Assembly: GCA_021030915.1 (NCBI GenBank)
Contig: JAGEMR010000160.1
Span: forward strand, 1 to 62,949
DNA from: Astrothelium macrocarpum
Lineage: Eukaryota; Ascomycota; Dothideomycetes; Trypetheliales; Trypetheliaceae
Direction: 5' to 3'
DNA length: 62,949 nucleotides
Shown: piece by piece, positions 12,138-22,554 of the stretch
Layout of the letters: each line of letters begins with the position of its first letter
Numbering within the stretch: the first letter of the stretch is position 1
Program-made: the position numbers and the translations under genes
The notes under the pieces: generated by a model
Seen by the model: the letters and a program-made list of their open reading frames with translations, nothing else
What the model was told of the DNA's origin: nothing
Databases searched by the model: none

Positions 12138-13407
12138 CTATTTTCCCACTTCGAAGACTATCTTTTGAACTTTCATCTTATCAAAGAGCTCATAACCCTC
12201 CACTGCTCGTGATAAGGGGACAATGTTATCAGACATGAACCTAAGAATCGTTAAAACTGGCCACTATGTGCCCCATGTCACCAGCTAAATGCTTACCCGA
12301 GCAAGTGTTGTTTCTTCTCCAGCATTTTCAGTGCCTGTGGAAATATTGATCGCACAGGGCAGCGACCCATTTGAATTCGTAGATTTTTTCCGTAAGCTTG
12401 GTTCCCACTCCATGGGATCTGCGTTGCATGTTCTGGTCAGCCTTTGACTTCTTTCTCGAATCTTCTTTCTCAACATTTCCATTTCTAATGCATATTCGTT
12501 CTCACTCACCTCTGCGTTATGAACGCCAACGCTACTAATAAACCCCCAGGGTCGCAACAACTCAAATCCCATTTTTAACGCTGGGCTCAGACCCACCACT
12601 TCAATCACCACATCTGCCCCTCTACCATCCGTTAGCTCCTTCACCTAATCATGAATAATCGTCAGCGTAACACACATCATCCAAGCCCCACTTTCCACTC
12701 ACCCTTTTCTCCAGTCCCTCCCTGTCCTTCTGATAGTTCCATGGCTCCGCTCCCAACGACTTCGCCAGCTGCAACCGACTCTCCACACTATCTACCGCCA
12801 ATAAGTGCTTCGGCTTATACTCCTCTGCATTGATTAAAGCACAAAGCCCCACCGGCCCACAGCCAATCAGCACCACGGTCAGATCCCTCACCTGCTCCTC
12901 CGCAAACTGGGCAAACGCATTCCGCGCCGCAAAGTAGCCCGTCGGGAAAATATCCGCCATCAAAACCAACGCATTCTCCTTGATCTCCGCCGTCGCCTTC
13001 ATCATCGTCGCATCCGCCAACGGCACGCGCACATACTCGGCCTGTCCGCCGTCCAGCGCCGCCGTGCCGAACAGCAGCCCGTTCTCGCACCGCGAGCTGA
13101 ACCCGTCGCGGCAGTAGAAGCACGCCCCGCACGATGTCGTGAACGGCGAGACGACGCGGTCGCCGGGCACTACCGTCTTCACGTCGGACCCGACAGAGTC
13201 TACGATTCCTGTGAACTCGTGGCCCATGATGAAGCCTGTGGGCGACGGCTGGTGGCCGCGGAAGACGTGCAGTTCGGAGCCGCAGAGCGCGGTGAATTCG
13301 ACTTTGACGATGATGTCTGTGGGGGAGACGATGGTGGGGATGGGGCGATCTTCGAGGGCGACGTGGTGGGGGGCTTTGAAGACGACGGCTTTCATTGTTG
13401 AAGGCAT
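12138..13407 (-). CDS. Zinc-dependent alcohol dehydrogenase (MDR superfamily, GroES-like)
   Basis: NAD(P)-dependent medium-chain dehydrogenase; substrate unknown, of the group that includes sorbitol and threonine dehydrogenase-like proteins. Exons 12703-13407, 12510-12644, 12297-12418 and 12138-12240 give 354 codons, the usual family length. Catalytic zinc ligands are Cys42 and His63-Glu64 (MGHEFTG). The structural zinc loop is complete with Cys93, Cys96, Cys99 and Cys107 (SCGACFYCRDGFSSRC). The coenzyme motif is GCGPVGL (about 182-188). The C-terminal block IPWSGNQAYGKNLRIQMGRC appears only when the introns at 12419-12509 and 12241-12296 are removed, which supports the model. Start MPSTMKAVVF; Met5 is an alternative. 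It lies with two other minus-strand metabolic genes but no operon logic applies. Confidence 0.94.
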
Positions 13408-13968
13408 GATGGGTGGGTGTGGAAGTGAGAGATGGGACGTGTGGTGGTCCTTGGTGCACAGGTTTGAAGAAATCAATACTTGTGTCGAAATACTATATTA
13501 TTCTTCTCGACGTGATTCAACCACAATCCAAAAAGTTGCAATGTTTTGCGATGGCAGAATGGCATTTGGCCTGTCCTGCAATAAAGTATTGCGAGGTTAT
13601 CGTAGCCATTACGTAGATAAACATCTTAGGAGACGGGTCCAAGTCCGAGGCTTAGAAAAAATAGACTGCGGGGTCCGGGATGGCGTTTAGCTAGTAATGC
13701 CTACGTAGTTGCTGCTATGAGTAGTTCTTGTAAAAGTGCGGGGCATTTTCTTGGTGTTTTCGCAGTTCCTGCAATCACGCCCATTGGCTTGTTCGTCCAA
13801 TCTGATTGCAATTGGAGAATCTTGATTGCTCTATGATCTGTATCAGACTAGGCATGCAGCCTTTGTAGCTGCATATCACCTGGGCGTGCAGCGGAATCCA
13901 ATGCCCGACATCCCCGTCATATAGCGCACGTCAGAACCTTTCGCATACAAAAAATTCCTTATCCTAAT
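13408..13968. other. Intergenic between two minus-strand genes
   Basis: Holds the promoter of the alcohol dehydrogenase and the 3' region of the nucleoside hydrolase. The plus-strand ORF 13139-13690 is antisense to the dehydrogenase exon and unsupported. Confidence 0.4.
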
Positions 13969-15454
13969 TTAGACACTCGCCTTTTCCTCCCATCCTCCCT
14001 TCTCCGCTCTCTCCAAACACAAATCCACCATCTCCCAAAACGCCCCTACATCAACTCCTCTGGGAATTCTTACCCCTTTCCCGTCCTTCTCTTTCACCTT
14101 CCTCACCACTGTTCTCCCACATTGCCCTACCACCTGTTTCTTCTTTCCATGCCCGCTCTCCTCTTTGATCTCCCCCTTACCAAGGGCGGCAGGAACAACT
14201 ACATCCTCTCGCACTACGTCCACAATCCATCGCTCGCCGCCATGATCGTCAAACAGCGCGGGCGCGAATGTGGCCGCAACGGCGAGAGGGTCGTGCAAGG
14301 GCGGGCCAGCGGTGAGACCGAAAATGGTAGCATAAGTGCGAGTGAAGAAGGTAAGTATTTCGTGGAAAAGGGGACGGATGGTTGATTGGGGTGAAGTGAT
14401 GCCATTTGATGTTGAAGCAGGGTTGCCGAAGAGCTTGGTGCGGACGGCACTGGTGGCAAGTACGAGATGGGTGATGTCTAGGGGAATGAGCGTAGTCTTA
14501 GTAGCGAGGACGGAATTCGAGAAGACAGAGTGGGCGGCTTCGGGGTCGCACTGCGGAGAATGATGTAAGTTCTGTGTGTTTGGATGCTTGGGGTTTCGTG
14601 GAATTGAAGATCAAGTTTATACGTGGGGTTGAAAAGATGTATGAAATGGGCTGCGTACAAAAATGTTGAATTCAGCATAGGGCGTCCAATTGCCAAAGCT
14701 ATCAGGGCCATGAGTTGTTGTAGCTAGTTTCGCATTGGTGAAGCCACCGCCCACGGTGCCGCCCATAACACTGAGACCAGCAATATGGTCAACAAGATCT
14801 GGATGCAGCAGGAAGAGAATCGCAACATTGGTCAACGCTCCCGTTGATACCAGCCAAGCAGATTGCGGCGGGCAAGATTTAAGCGCTACATACGCTGCCT
14901 CAATTGCAGATTGATCTGTCTGAGCCGGTGCAACGGGAGTTGGAAGAAGGGTGGTGCCGTCAAGTCCAGAGTCACCTACATACATGATTAAAAAAAGATG
15001 CAGGCTTCAGGAAAGTCAAATTAAGTACCGTGGATCGCCGCAGCAGGCGCTGGGGCTCGACAAAAAGGTTTTGCTGCCCCAGGGTAGACGGGTATATCTC
15101 TACGACCTATAGATTCAAGGATAGCTCGGGTGTTGTACGTCGTGTTTTTCAAGGAAGCATTCCCGTGGACGGTGCTGATGCCCAGGAGACGTAATGCTGG
15201 ATGCATCGATGCCATCAAAATAGCAAAAGCGTCCTAAAAGAGCCGATTTTAGTCTCCACAATATTTAGACTGTATTAGATCACATCGACACACATCATGT
15301 CCTAGACTGACATTAGTTTGAATAACAACAAAATCGTAGAGTAGAGAAACCAACCAGTATCGCAGTCAAGCCAAAGGCCGATAGGCGTAGCGTTTCCCTT
15401 CTTATAAAGATTCCAAAGGGCAAAAGGATCGGTAGGAGTATACTCATTTTCCAT
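13969..15454 (-). CDS. Inosine/uridine-preferring nucleoside hydrolase
   Basis: Cleaves the N-glycosidic bond of ribonucleosides in purine/pyrimidine salvage. Five exons: 15355-15454, an 8-nt microexon at 15294-15301, 15029-15233, 14659-14975 and 13969-14550, 403 codons. The Ca-binding catalytic motif DCDTGHDDAFAI is formed only when the microexon is included: exon 1 ends in DCDT plus one base, the microexon supplies G-H-D, and exon 3 begins DAFAI. Other family blocks are ISTVHGNASLKNTTYN, IHGDSGLDG, AWLVSTGALTNVA, VMGGTVGGG, AEFNIFCDPEAA and the late LHDPLAVA with its catalytic-loop His. The start at 15454 (MENEYTPTDPFALW) is the first ATG in frame; the frame stays open upstream without ATG. 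A Lys/Glu-rich insert near the C-terminus makes it somewhat longer than bacterial relatives. Confidence 0.94.
15294..15301 (-). other. 8-nt microexon of the nucleoside hydrolase
   Basis: Eight bases (GACATGAT on the minus strand) lie between an acceptor TCTAG and a donor GTGTGT. The intron before it is 53 nt with a CTAAT element 10 nt from the acceptor; the intron after it is 60 nt. Skipping it shifts the frame; including it gives the conserved G-H-D part of the catalytic motif. Confidence 0.85.
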
Positions 15455-15975
15455 TTCGACTCCAGTCTTCTTCTGAATTGTCCAAAGTAAAGAGTGTGAG
15501 GGCAATGGGAAAATTTTTAAACGGACTACGGGGTTAAGTGCTGAGACTCAACTGTGATTTTATCATGTTGGAAACAAACGAGGGACACAATCGCAGCGGC
15601 GACAACGATCAATCACCGTCTCACTCAATGGCATCTGGTACGCATTGCATTGGCCCTGCGTCTATGATAGGCGGTCGTCGATTTAGGTTTAGAGGAAGGG
15701 TCCAAATACAGAGGATTTTCAGGCATGATGCATTGCCAATATTTTGTCAACCGGCTGTGTGAGGCTGACAAGGCTGACCACATCTTTCTTTCAAGGCTCG
15801 AATACTGTCGGCCATGATGAAGCGCAAGATACAAGTGATTAGAAGAGATCGAAGACAAAATCTATCTGATAATAAATCTATCAACAGTTCCGAACTATAA
15901 TATTAGAAGTATATCCAGCTTTGATCCAGCCAAAACCCCCCAGTCATCTGCAAGCACGGAACAAACACGGCGAAC
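15455..15975. promoter_or_regulatory. Shared promoter region, nucleoside hydrolase / ferric reductase
   Basis: A 521-bp gap between divergent start codons. It must contain the promoters of both genes. No specific operator, such as a GATA-type iron site pair, stood out clearly. Confidence 0.5.
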
Positions 15976-17860
15976 ATGGCGTTTGGATGGCATTTCATCG
16001 ACTTAGATGACGAGCAAAAGGCTCAAAGACGAATCACGCTCGATATTGCGGCAAATGTAGCACAATATTCTGCTTTGATCCCTCTTCTGCTTCTTCAAAT
16101 CTACTTTCTATTTATTGTCTTGGAAAACAGGCGCGGCCGCCAACATCACAGCATCCTTGCTCCATCTTTCTACCTCAACAGGCCTATTACAGGTAAACGA
16201 ACAATTTCCGATCGATTCCGGAGAGCGGTGACGTCTTTCGCATGGTGGACTGGTACGCCCGTTGGGACGGAATGGGGTACGAGAGGAGAATGGTTATTTG
16301 GTGCAGTCTGGGGAGCATGGCTGTTATTACTTTCTGTAGCGTACACGGAAAATGGTATGAACGCCCTCTCTATCATTCTAAGTTCATCGTTCTATACCAG
16401 GCTGCAGCCGCTTTTCATTTTCGCGCTACGACTAAGCAACAAAACGTTTAGATTATTTCCATGTTACGAAGCGTTTTGGTATAGTAGCGGCCTCTCAATT
16501 ACCTCTGCACTACCTCTTGGCGCTCAAATACCCGTATTCACCTCTGCAGCTCCTTACTCGCCTGTCTCACGAGGAACTGAACCGAGCACATCAAGTCTTG
16601 GGAAGAATTATCACCATTTTCTTCTACGCGCACGGCATTCTGTATCTCAACTCTTTTGTCCAGAGACACATTTTCTTCGAGCAACTCAAGAACTACATCA
16701 TCTTACTCGGTCTGCTGGGTCTCATCTGTTTTGCCGTTATCAATACCACTTCGCTTAGTATTCTCCGAGCACGAAGCTATCGCGTTTTCTATGTCATCCA
16801 CGTCACTCTGGCTACATTGCTTCTTCCGGTTCTCTACTTCCACGTACATCACATTCGACTCTACATCTGGGAATGTCTAATCATCTACCTTGTTAATGTT
16901 TTTACCCGATATGCTTCCACGAGAACCTATCGTGGCACCATTTCACTCTTATCCCAAACTAATCTCGTCAAAATCGACATCCCGATTCCCCAAAATACTA
17001 CAAAATGGCGTGCGGGTGATCACATTTATCTAGCACTCCTACCTCAGAATGACATCAAAACACCAACAGACGTACTTTACCGTCTGTCCGCCGGCTTCCA
17101 CACCAATCCCTTCACCATCGCCTCTATTCCTTCACATGACGGAAACATAGCGCTCGTTGCGCGCGTTCGTGAAGGCAACACAAGGCACCTCGCTGCTTTT
17201 TCAGAGCAGGCCGTAAAGTTGCGGCTGGAAGGGCCGTACGGTGCTGCACGCTACTTGCCCGACTTTACGGCTTTTGATCGGGTGTTAGTGGTTGCTGGAG
17301 GCGTTGGTGCAACATTTGGGGTGCCAGTCTATCGTAGCTTGCTACACGCGATTTCAGGGCGCGATCTCGATTCGGAGAGTGGAAGATTCAAGTTTTTGTG
17401 GTTTGTAAGGAACGCGGCGGATGCAGCATGGGCTTTGCCGGGAGACGAAAAGGAGAGGCGATTGTGGGAGAGCAGTGTTGAGGTGGTGGTAACGAGGAAG
17501 AGGCTACCAGGGGATGGGTCGCCGAATGGTGATGAGCCCGACAAAGGCGGGAAAAAAGTCGATGCTGCTTTAACTGGGCGGGACGAGATCGAGCTTGAAG
17601 AGCATGAAGGCTTGTTGGATAGGGCAGTTGTAGACGAAGAGGCAGAGGAGACGGGTCAACAAAGTGATGATGCGCATGTTATGCAAGGAAGGGAACGGCT
17701 TTTAGAATGTGCCGATGAAATGTTTACAGAGACCGAAGAGATAGTAGCTATATTAGTTTGCGGTCCGCCAGGGATGGCATCGCCAATTCGTAGAAAGGTA
17801 AGAAGGCGGGCAAAACAGGGACAACAGGTTTTCTTTCATGCCGAAGAATTTGGATTATGA
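15976..17860 (+). CDS. Ferric-chelate reductase (FRE/NOX superfamily), plasma membrane
   Basis: Moves electrons from cytosolic NADPH through FAD and two haems to extracellular ferric or cupric chelates for uptake. Exons 15976-16354 and 16452-17860 give 595 codons. The 97-nt intron removes stops and joins YTENG to DYFHVTKRFGIVAASQ. Multiple membrane helices occupy about residues 30-275. Two His pairs spaced 14 residues apart (about 173/187 and 243/257) are the bis-haem ligands. The FAD motif reads NPFTIAS (near 345) where HPFTxxS is usual. The NADPH motif is GGVGATFGVPV, and the C-terminal CGPPGM and HAEEFGL end the reductase domain. An acidic loop of roughly 100 residues is inserted in the NADPH half. 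The N-terminal part before the first haem helix is short compared with yeast Fre1, typical of the smaller filamentous-fungal type. Confidence 0.93.
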
Positions 17861-18051
17861 GACGTTATTTCTTCATAGAATGGCTATTCGGGGGGTTCAA
17901 ATGTGAATGGGTGAAAGATAATGAAGTCACGCGATAATGCAAGAAAAGTAACCTATTTTCGGTCCATGTTCTAGTCCTTGGTCAACAAGAAAGACGTGTG
18001 TACAAACTCAAAGTACATGGAGCATTAGAGACCTTGCAGACCACGCCAAGC

Positions 18052-18748
18052 TCATACATTGACACAATCCTTCACTCGTTCACCTAATATTGAATAATAT
18101 TGAGCCTGCCTGATCAAGGTAGCCTTTCCAGTCTCCCTAGAATATACACTGAACCCATATGTTGCGGCATTGGGAGGGGTGTATACTACAAACATCAGCT
18201 CTTTTCTACCATCACATGTCAAAGGGGCACCGACGATGTAACGAAACCGCTTCATTCCCAGGATCTGGGTTTGAAATGGTGTGCAGACCCAATTGATCAG
18301 ACATGTAGCTGACCTCATTTTCTTCAAGCACTTGCTCCTCAGTTGCTTTGGGCGGGCCTGGAATATCCTGATCCGGCCATGTGTATCTTGTCTCCTTGAG
18401 CGAACCTTTGAGAATCTTCATGATACAATGCGCCCCAGCATGATCGTGTATCGGACTTCCTTTCGAAGGGTTCCAGACGAGAATAAGCAGGTTGCTTCTG
18501 CCATTGCCAAGGTCAACCAAATTTCTAGTATAGTTGGCAGAGCTGTCGGCCAGTGCAAAGTATCTCCAATCTGACTCATTTGAGATGTAGTTGCGCATGA
18601 GCTGCTGCAGATCTTCAGCGTCTACTTCTGCAGAATCGATTCCAAGAGCTGGGCTAAGGGCCTGTGTGAGCTTTTCTACCAAACGTTGGAACGAATTGAG
18701 AGTTTGCTGATGTCCTTCTCCGTCGTCTGCAGATTGCATGTCATTCAT
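18052..18748 (-). CDS. Cysteine dioxygenase
   Basis: Non-haem iron enzyme oxidising cysteine to cysteine sulfinate. Exons 18235-18748 and 18052-18185 give 215 codons, the normal length. Iron ligands are His101 and His103 in SPIHDHAGAHC, with the usual third His156 in LGLHTISN; Cys108 is at the position that cross-links to Tyr. The 49-nt intron (18186-18234) splits the motif SLHLYTPPNAA, and its removal places His171 and the cross-linking Tyr173 together. The donor is GTCGGT, weak at position +3. The ATG at 18748 (MNDMQSADDG) is chosen because the family starts about 100 residues before the first ligand; an in-frame ATG at 18895 would add a hydrophobic stretch with no family counterpart. The gene is divergent from the DRG1 GTPase. 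Confidence 0.94.
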
Positions 18749-19219
18749 ATTATGTAGTCCAGAGAGACGGTATAGGTCAAATTTACAGAGAAAGATAGAC
18801 CACAGTATGATGTGGAAAGGACAGGAGAGAAATTGTTGAGTTTCTGCGTGATTGTGAAACAGAAGCTTTGTAACGCGAGATTCGTGGTAGACCATTGATT
18901 GGGAAAGAGTTCCTTACCGCCTGTATGGCCGATACAGTTTACTACATGCAGGAACAACCAGGCCTCGGTGAACGCCTTCTGACCAGACATCGTGATTAGC
19001 CAGAAGGTCCGTTCACAACAAAACGTGCATGTTGGTACAAAGTTGTAGTGAGGTGTAATCGGACAGTCGGAAATTATCGTCGCAGAGCCCCAAATTTACC
19101 CCACCGCTCCACGTTTTTCGTCATCGTTTTTGTTTCTGTATCGATCATCAGACCCTAACGAACACCGAAAATTCAAACTCTAAAAAATCTGCGTTTGCAA
19201 CCAGCATAATCGACCCACT
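18749..19219. promoter_or_regulatory. Shared promoter region, cysteine dioxygenase / DRG1
   Basis: A 471-bp gap between divergent start codons. The frame upstream of the dioxygenase start remains open for about 50 codons but is unlikely to be translated. No specific site is recognised. Confidence 0.45.
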
Positions 19220-20549
19220 ATGGCAACAACTGTGGACAAGGTGAGCTGTCTAACCATTGACTAGAACAAGAAACTCGGCGAGAGCTAACGTTTTCATAAG
19301 ATCAAAGAGATCGAGGCCGAAATGGCCAAGACGCAGAAAAACAAGGCCACGTCATTTCACTTGGGCCAGCTCAAAGCGAAGCTTGCGAAGCTCAAACGTG
19401 AGCTGCTCACCCCTTCGACAAGCGGAGGCGGCGGTGGTGCCGGCTTTGATGTGGCCCGGACCGGAGTCGCCAGTGTGGGTTTCATTGGATTTCCATCCGT
19501 GGGAAAAAGTACTCTGATGAGCAGATTGACCGGACAACACTCGGAGGCTGCGGCTTATGAATTCACCACTTTGACCACCGTTCCAGGCCAAGTCGTCTAC
19601 AACGGAGCAAAAATACAAATGTTGGATCTTCCCGGAATTATCCAGGGTGCCAAAGATGGCAAAGGTCGTGGAAGGCAGGTCATTGCTGTAGCAAAGACGT
19701 GCCATTTGATCTTCATCGTCCTTGATGTCAACAAGGCTCTCACAGACAAACGCGTCATTGAGACTGAATTGGAGGGCTTCGGCGTCCGTATCAACAAGGA
19801 ACCACCAAACATTAAAATCACCAAGAAAGACAAGGGCGGAATAAGCATTACTACGACGGTCAATCTAACCCATATTGATCATGATGTAAGCCCCCGTGTG
19901 CCAGTCAGCTCCGTCGGAGTGCTGAACGTCAAACAGGAAATCAAGGCCGTCATGAACGAATATCGCATTATTTCGGCAGATATTGCAATTCGCTGCGACG
20001 CAACCGTAGACGACTTGATTGACGTGATTGAGGCCAAGAATAGGAGCTATATTCCCGTCATCTATGCGCTAAACAAAATCGACGCCATCTCGATTGAAGA
20101 ACTGGACATCTTGTATCGTATACCGAACGCGTGTCCAATCAGTTCTGAACATGGCTGGAACGTAGACGAGCTGCTCGAGCAAATGTGGGAGAAGCTTAAT
20201 TTAAGGAGAGTGTATACTAAGCCAAAGGGTAAATTACCAGACTATTCTGAGCCGGTAGTGCTCCGTGCGACGGCTTGTACGGTTGAAGATTTCGTAAGTC
20301 ATCCCGCACGTGTTATCAGTGCTTGTTGCTAACCAACGGTCGATAGTGCAACGCCATTCATAAAACTATCGTGGAACAGTTTAGAACGGCGATCGTGTAT
20401 GGCAAATCTGTCAAACACCAACCCCAAAAAGTTGGTCTTTCGCATGAATTAGCAGATGAAGATATTAGTGAGTTACCCCTTTTGCTTTAATGGATACGGG
20501 TCAACCGTGGCTGATACGCGTCATGCCAGTCACAATCATAAAGCGATGA
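19220..20549 (+). CDS. Developmentally regulated GTP-binding protein, DRG1/Rbg1
   Basis: Conserved TRAFAC-class GTPase associated with translating ribosomes. Exons 19220-19240, 19301-19885, 19937-20293, 20347-20467 and 20530-20549 give 367 codons, the expected length. Motifs: P-loop GFPSVGKST (about 70-78), switch region FTTLTTVPG, G3 DLPGII (116-121) followed by GAKDGKGRGRQ, G4 NKID, and a C-terminal TGS domain (YSEPVVLRATACTVEDF, then CNAIHK). The 51-nt intron at 19886-19936 is in frame and free of stops, so a naive reading adds 17 foreign residues after LTHIDHD. The first exon has 21 nt and the last only 20 nt, encoding the conserved end ITIIKR; without it the protein lacks its terminus. 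Confidence 0.95.
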
Positions 20550-22554
20550 GATTGCGCCGCGGCGTCAGTTGCCATCTGAGACATTGCTTGGTGCCGGATC
20601 TCTTTTGTTAAAGCACCGTCAAAATCTTGAATCTGCCGATTCTTGGCAGTAGTGTGCACTATCAGATCTCGGTCCCGGAATGTGATACTCGTGGGAAGAT
20701 CTTTTGGGGCCAGGTCCGTCTGGTCACGAATATGGCAGACCTTCCCTGCTAGCTGAGGCGGCCCTCTTTCTTTGCTTGTGCCGAACCCTAGCCGACTCGC
20801 CAACGCTGTTCTCAGAATGGCATCGGGTTTCAAAGAATGCTGTCAGTAATTGGTTTTTGTCACTGACCGGATGAGGAGGCACTCGGCTGTAGGATTTCAG
20901 AGCGTTTGTGTCAAAGGCGAATTAGGGCATGCTTATCCTTAAGACCGTGCGTGAGTCTGCCCGGGTGATCGACGACTATTGTCAATGGGAAATGCAATCC
21001 GGCGGCTTCAAACGTCACCGAGCCTGAGCCGTCTCGGGGCGACCATAGCTGGTCGCTGATCACCAGTGGCAGACAATCATCAGCCAGGCTGGCCATGATC
21101 TTATCAGTTGAATTAGAGTCAGGATCAGAGTGGGATCGCAATTCTGGCCCATCGATGGCGGAGTCGGAAAACGAGGTGCTTTTTTTGCCCACCAATTCTG
21201 ATATTCAGATGATAATGCGGCCGGTGATTGGCTGTTCGGAGCCATTTTGGCTGGGATGGTGCAGTGATAGAGTGCACAGACCGCATCAGCAAGGCCTCGG
21301 TACTTGCTTGTGCTGCTTGTCCATTGGCGCCGCTCAGCGTCCTTCAGCAGCTCCCCGACCTCGCCCGCGATGGATTGGTGGATGGGAAGCGATCCCCGTT
21401 CTGTGCCAGCAAGGCGGCCGAATGGGATGCCGTCGCTCTCGAGCCGCCACCTTTCCGCTCCTCGTCGGCAATGCTCACGGGTTCGCTCAGTGGTTCCGCC
21501 GTGCCTGGCAGGTCTTGCTGTAACTTACGCGTTCGCGCAGTCGCATCGCGCCGGTCGGCGGAAACGAGCGTGAGCACATGGCACCTCCCTTTGAGCAATC
21601 GCCGTGGAGAAGTGGAAGTGCATCTCGTCATTGGCCGCGCGCGACTGCTCTATCGCAACGGACGAGGCCTCCTGGTCGGTCGTGTCAGAGCAAATGGGAA
21701 GCCTAGGCGGATTTAGGTTCGGCAAAGGCATCCTGCTCTCCAAACCGCTAGTCAACAACGATCGGCCCAGTCAGCGCATCTCCCGCCTGCCGCTGCTTCT
21801 CTGCGTCCTGGAGCCAGCCCCCTCGTTCTGGACATCAGCACGCCTCAACCATCGAGACGCACAGCAAGCGGTAGCGCGCGACCTTTGGAAGGCATCGTCA
21901 AACTCGGCCTGGCTCACGAGCCCCCGGCGCTTGTCACTGCGACCTTTGAACCCCTGGTTGGCGATCGGCACCATGGAGCACAGAGAGAGACATGGCTTCT
22001 CTACTTGTACTGGGCTCCCTGGAGCTCCATTTAGCGGGGCCGTTTTGGCCTACCCCAATCCGACCTTCTCAGGCTAGGATATACATTCTCGTCCCGCCTG
22101 TCGTACGTACCTAGAGCAAAGGTCGCTACTTACCGACCCCGTCCGCCCTCCCGTACCGTTTTTTTGGCATGCACCTTCGCCGAACAAAAGCGCAAGCTTC
22201 TCCACATTCCCTTCTCTTGCAGCGTTCGGGTCCGTCATTATATTGCTGTGCGACCTGGTACCAATCGTGAATACTGCGTTGCACAAAGCTTGCATCGCTT
22301 TGGATTGCCTTGCCTTTTCCACCCACGCTCCTGGAACGACGGCACCCATGTGCATGCATGCATGCGGCCGTACCTTAGGTTTCTTTAAGCCGGATTCTTA
22401 CTAGGGATTATTTCAGGGCCAAAAACTCGGCAGCACGCTCTTACATCCGATCAAAGCTACAATAACTACTACGCGCAAGTTCACCTTTCTCGCATACTAC
22501 GTCGAGATTGGCGAGGTTTGCTGCAGTCCCCCTCTTGTTACTGTTTGACCTGGC
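20550..22554. other. 2-kb intergenic region without a recognisable gene
   Basis: Normal to GC-rich composition with overlapping ORFs on both strands (for example 21095-21523, 21228-21716, 21604-22077 plus; 20501-20833 minus). None has family features and their amino acid composition is Arg/Ser/Pro-rich as expected for chance frames. A short run of CATGCA repeats lies near 22,352-22,365. The right part is probably the promoter and leader of the DNA-binding protein downstream. Confidence 0.4.

Noticed and set aside
12815..13690. ORFs on both strands over the alcohol dehydrogenase (214 codons minus in another frame, 183 codons plus)
   Set aside because: The dehydrogenase frame carries all zinc and cofactor motifs; the others are Arg/Pro-rich or Thr/Ser-rich shadows.
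21095..22077. Overlapping 90-160 codon ORFs on both strands, considered as a gene
   Set aside because: No family features, chance-like composition, no splice pattern linking them.
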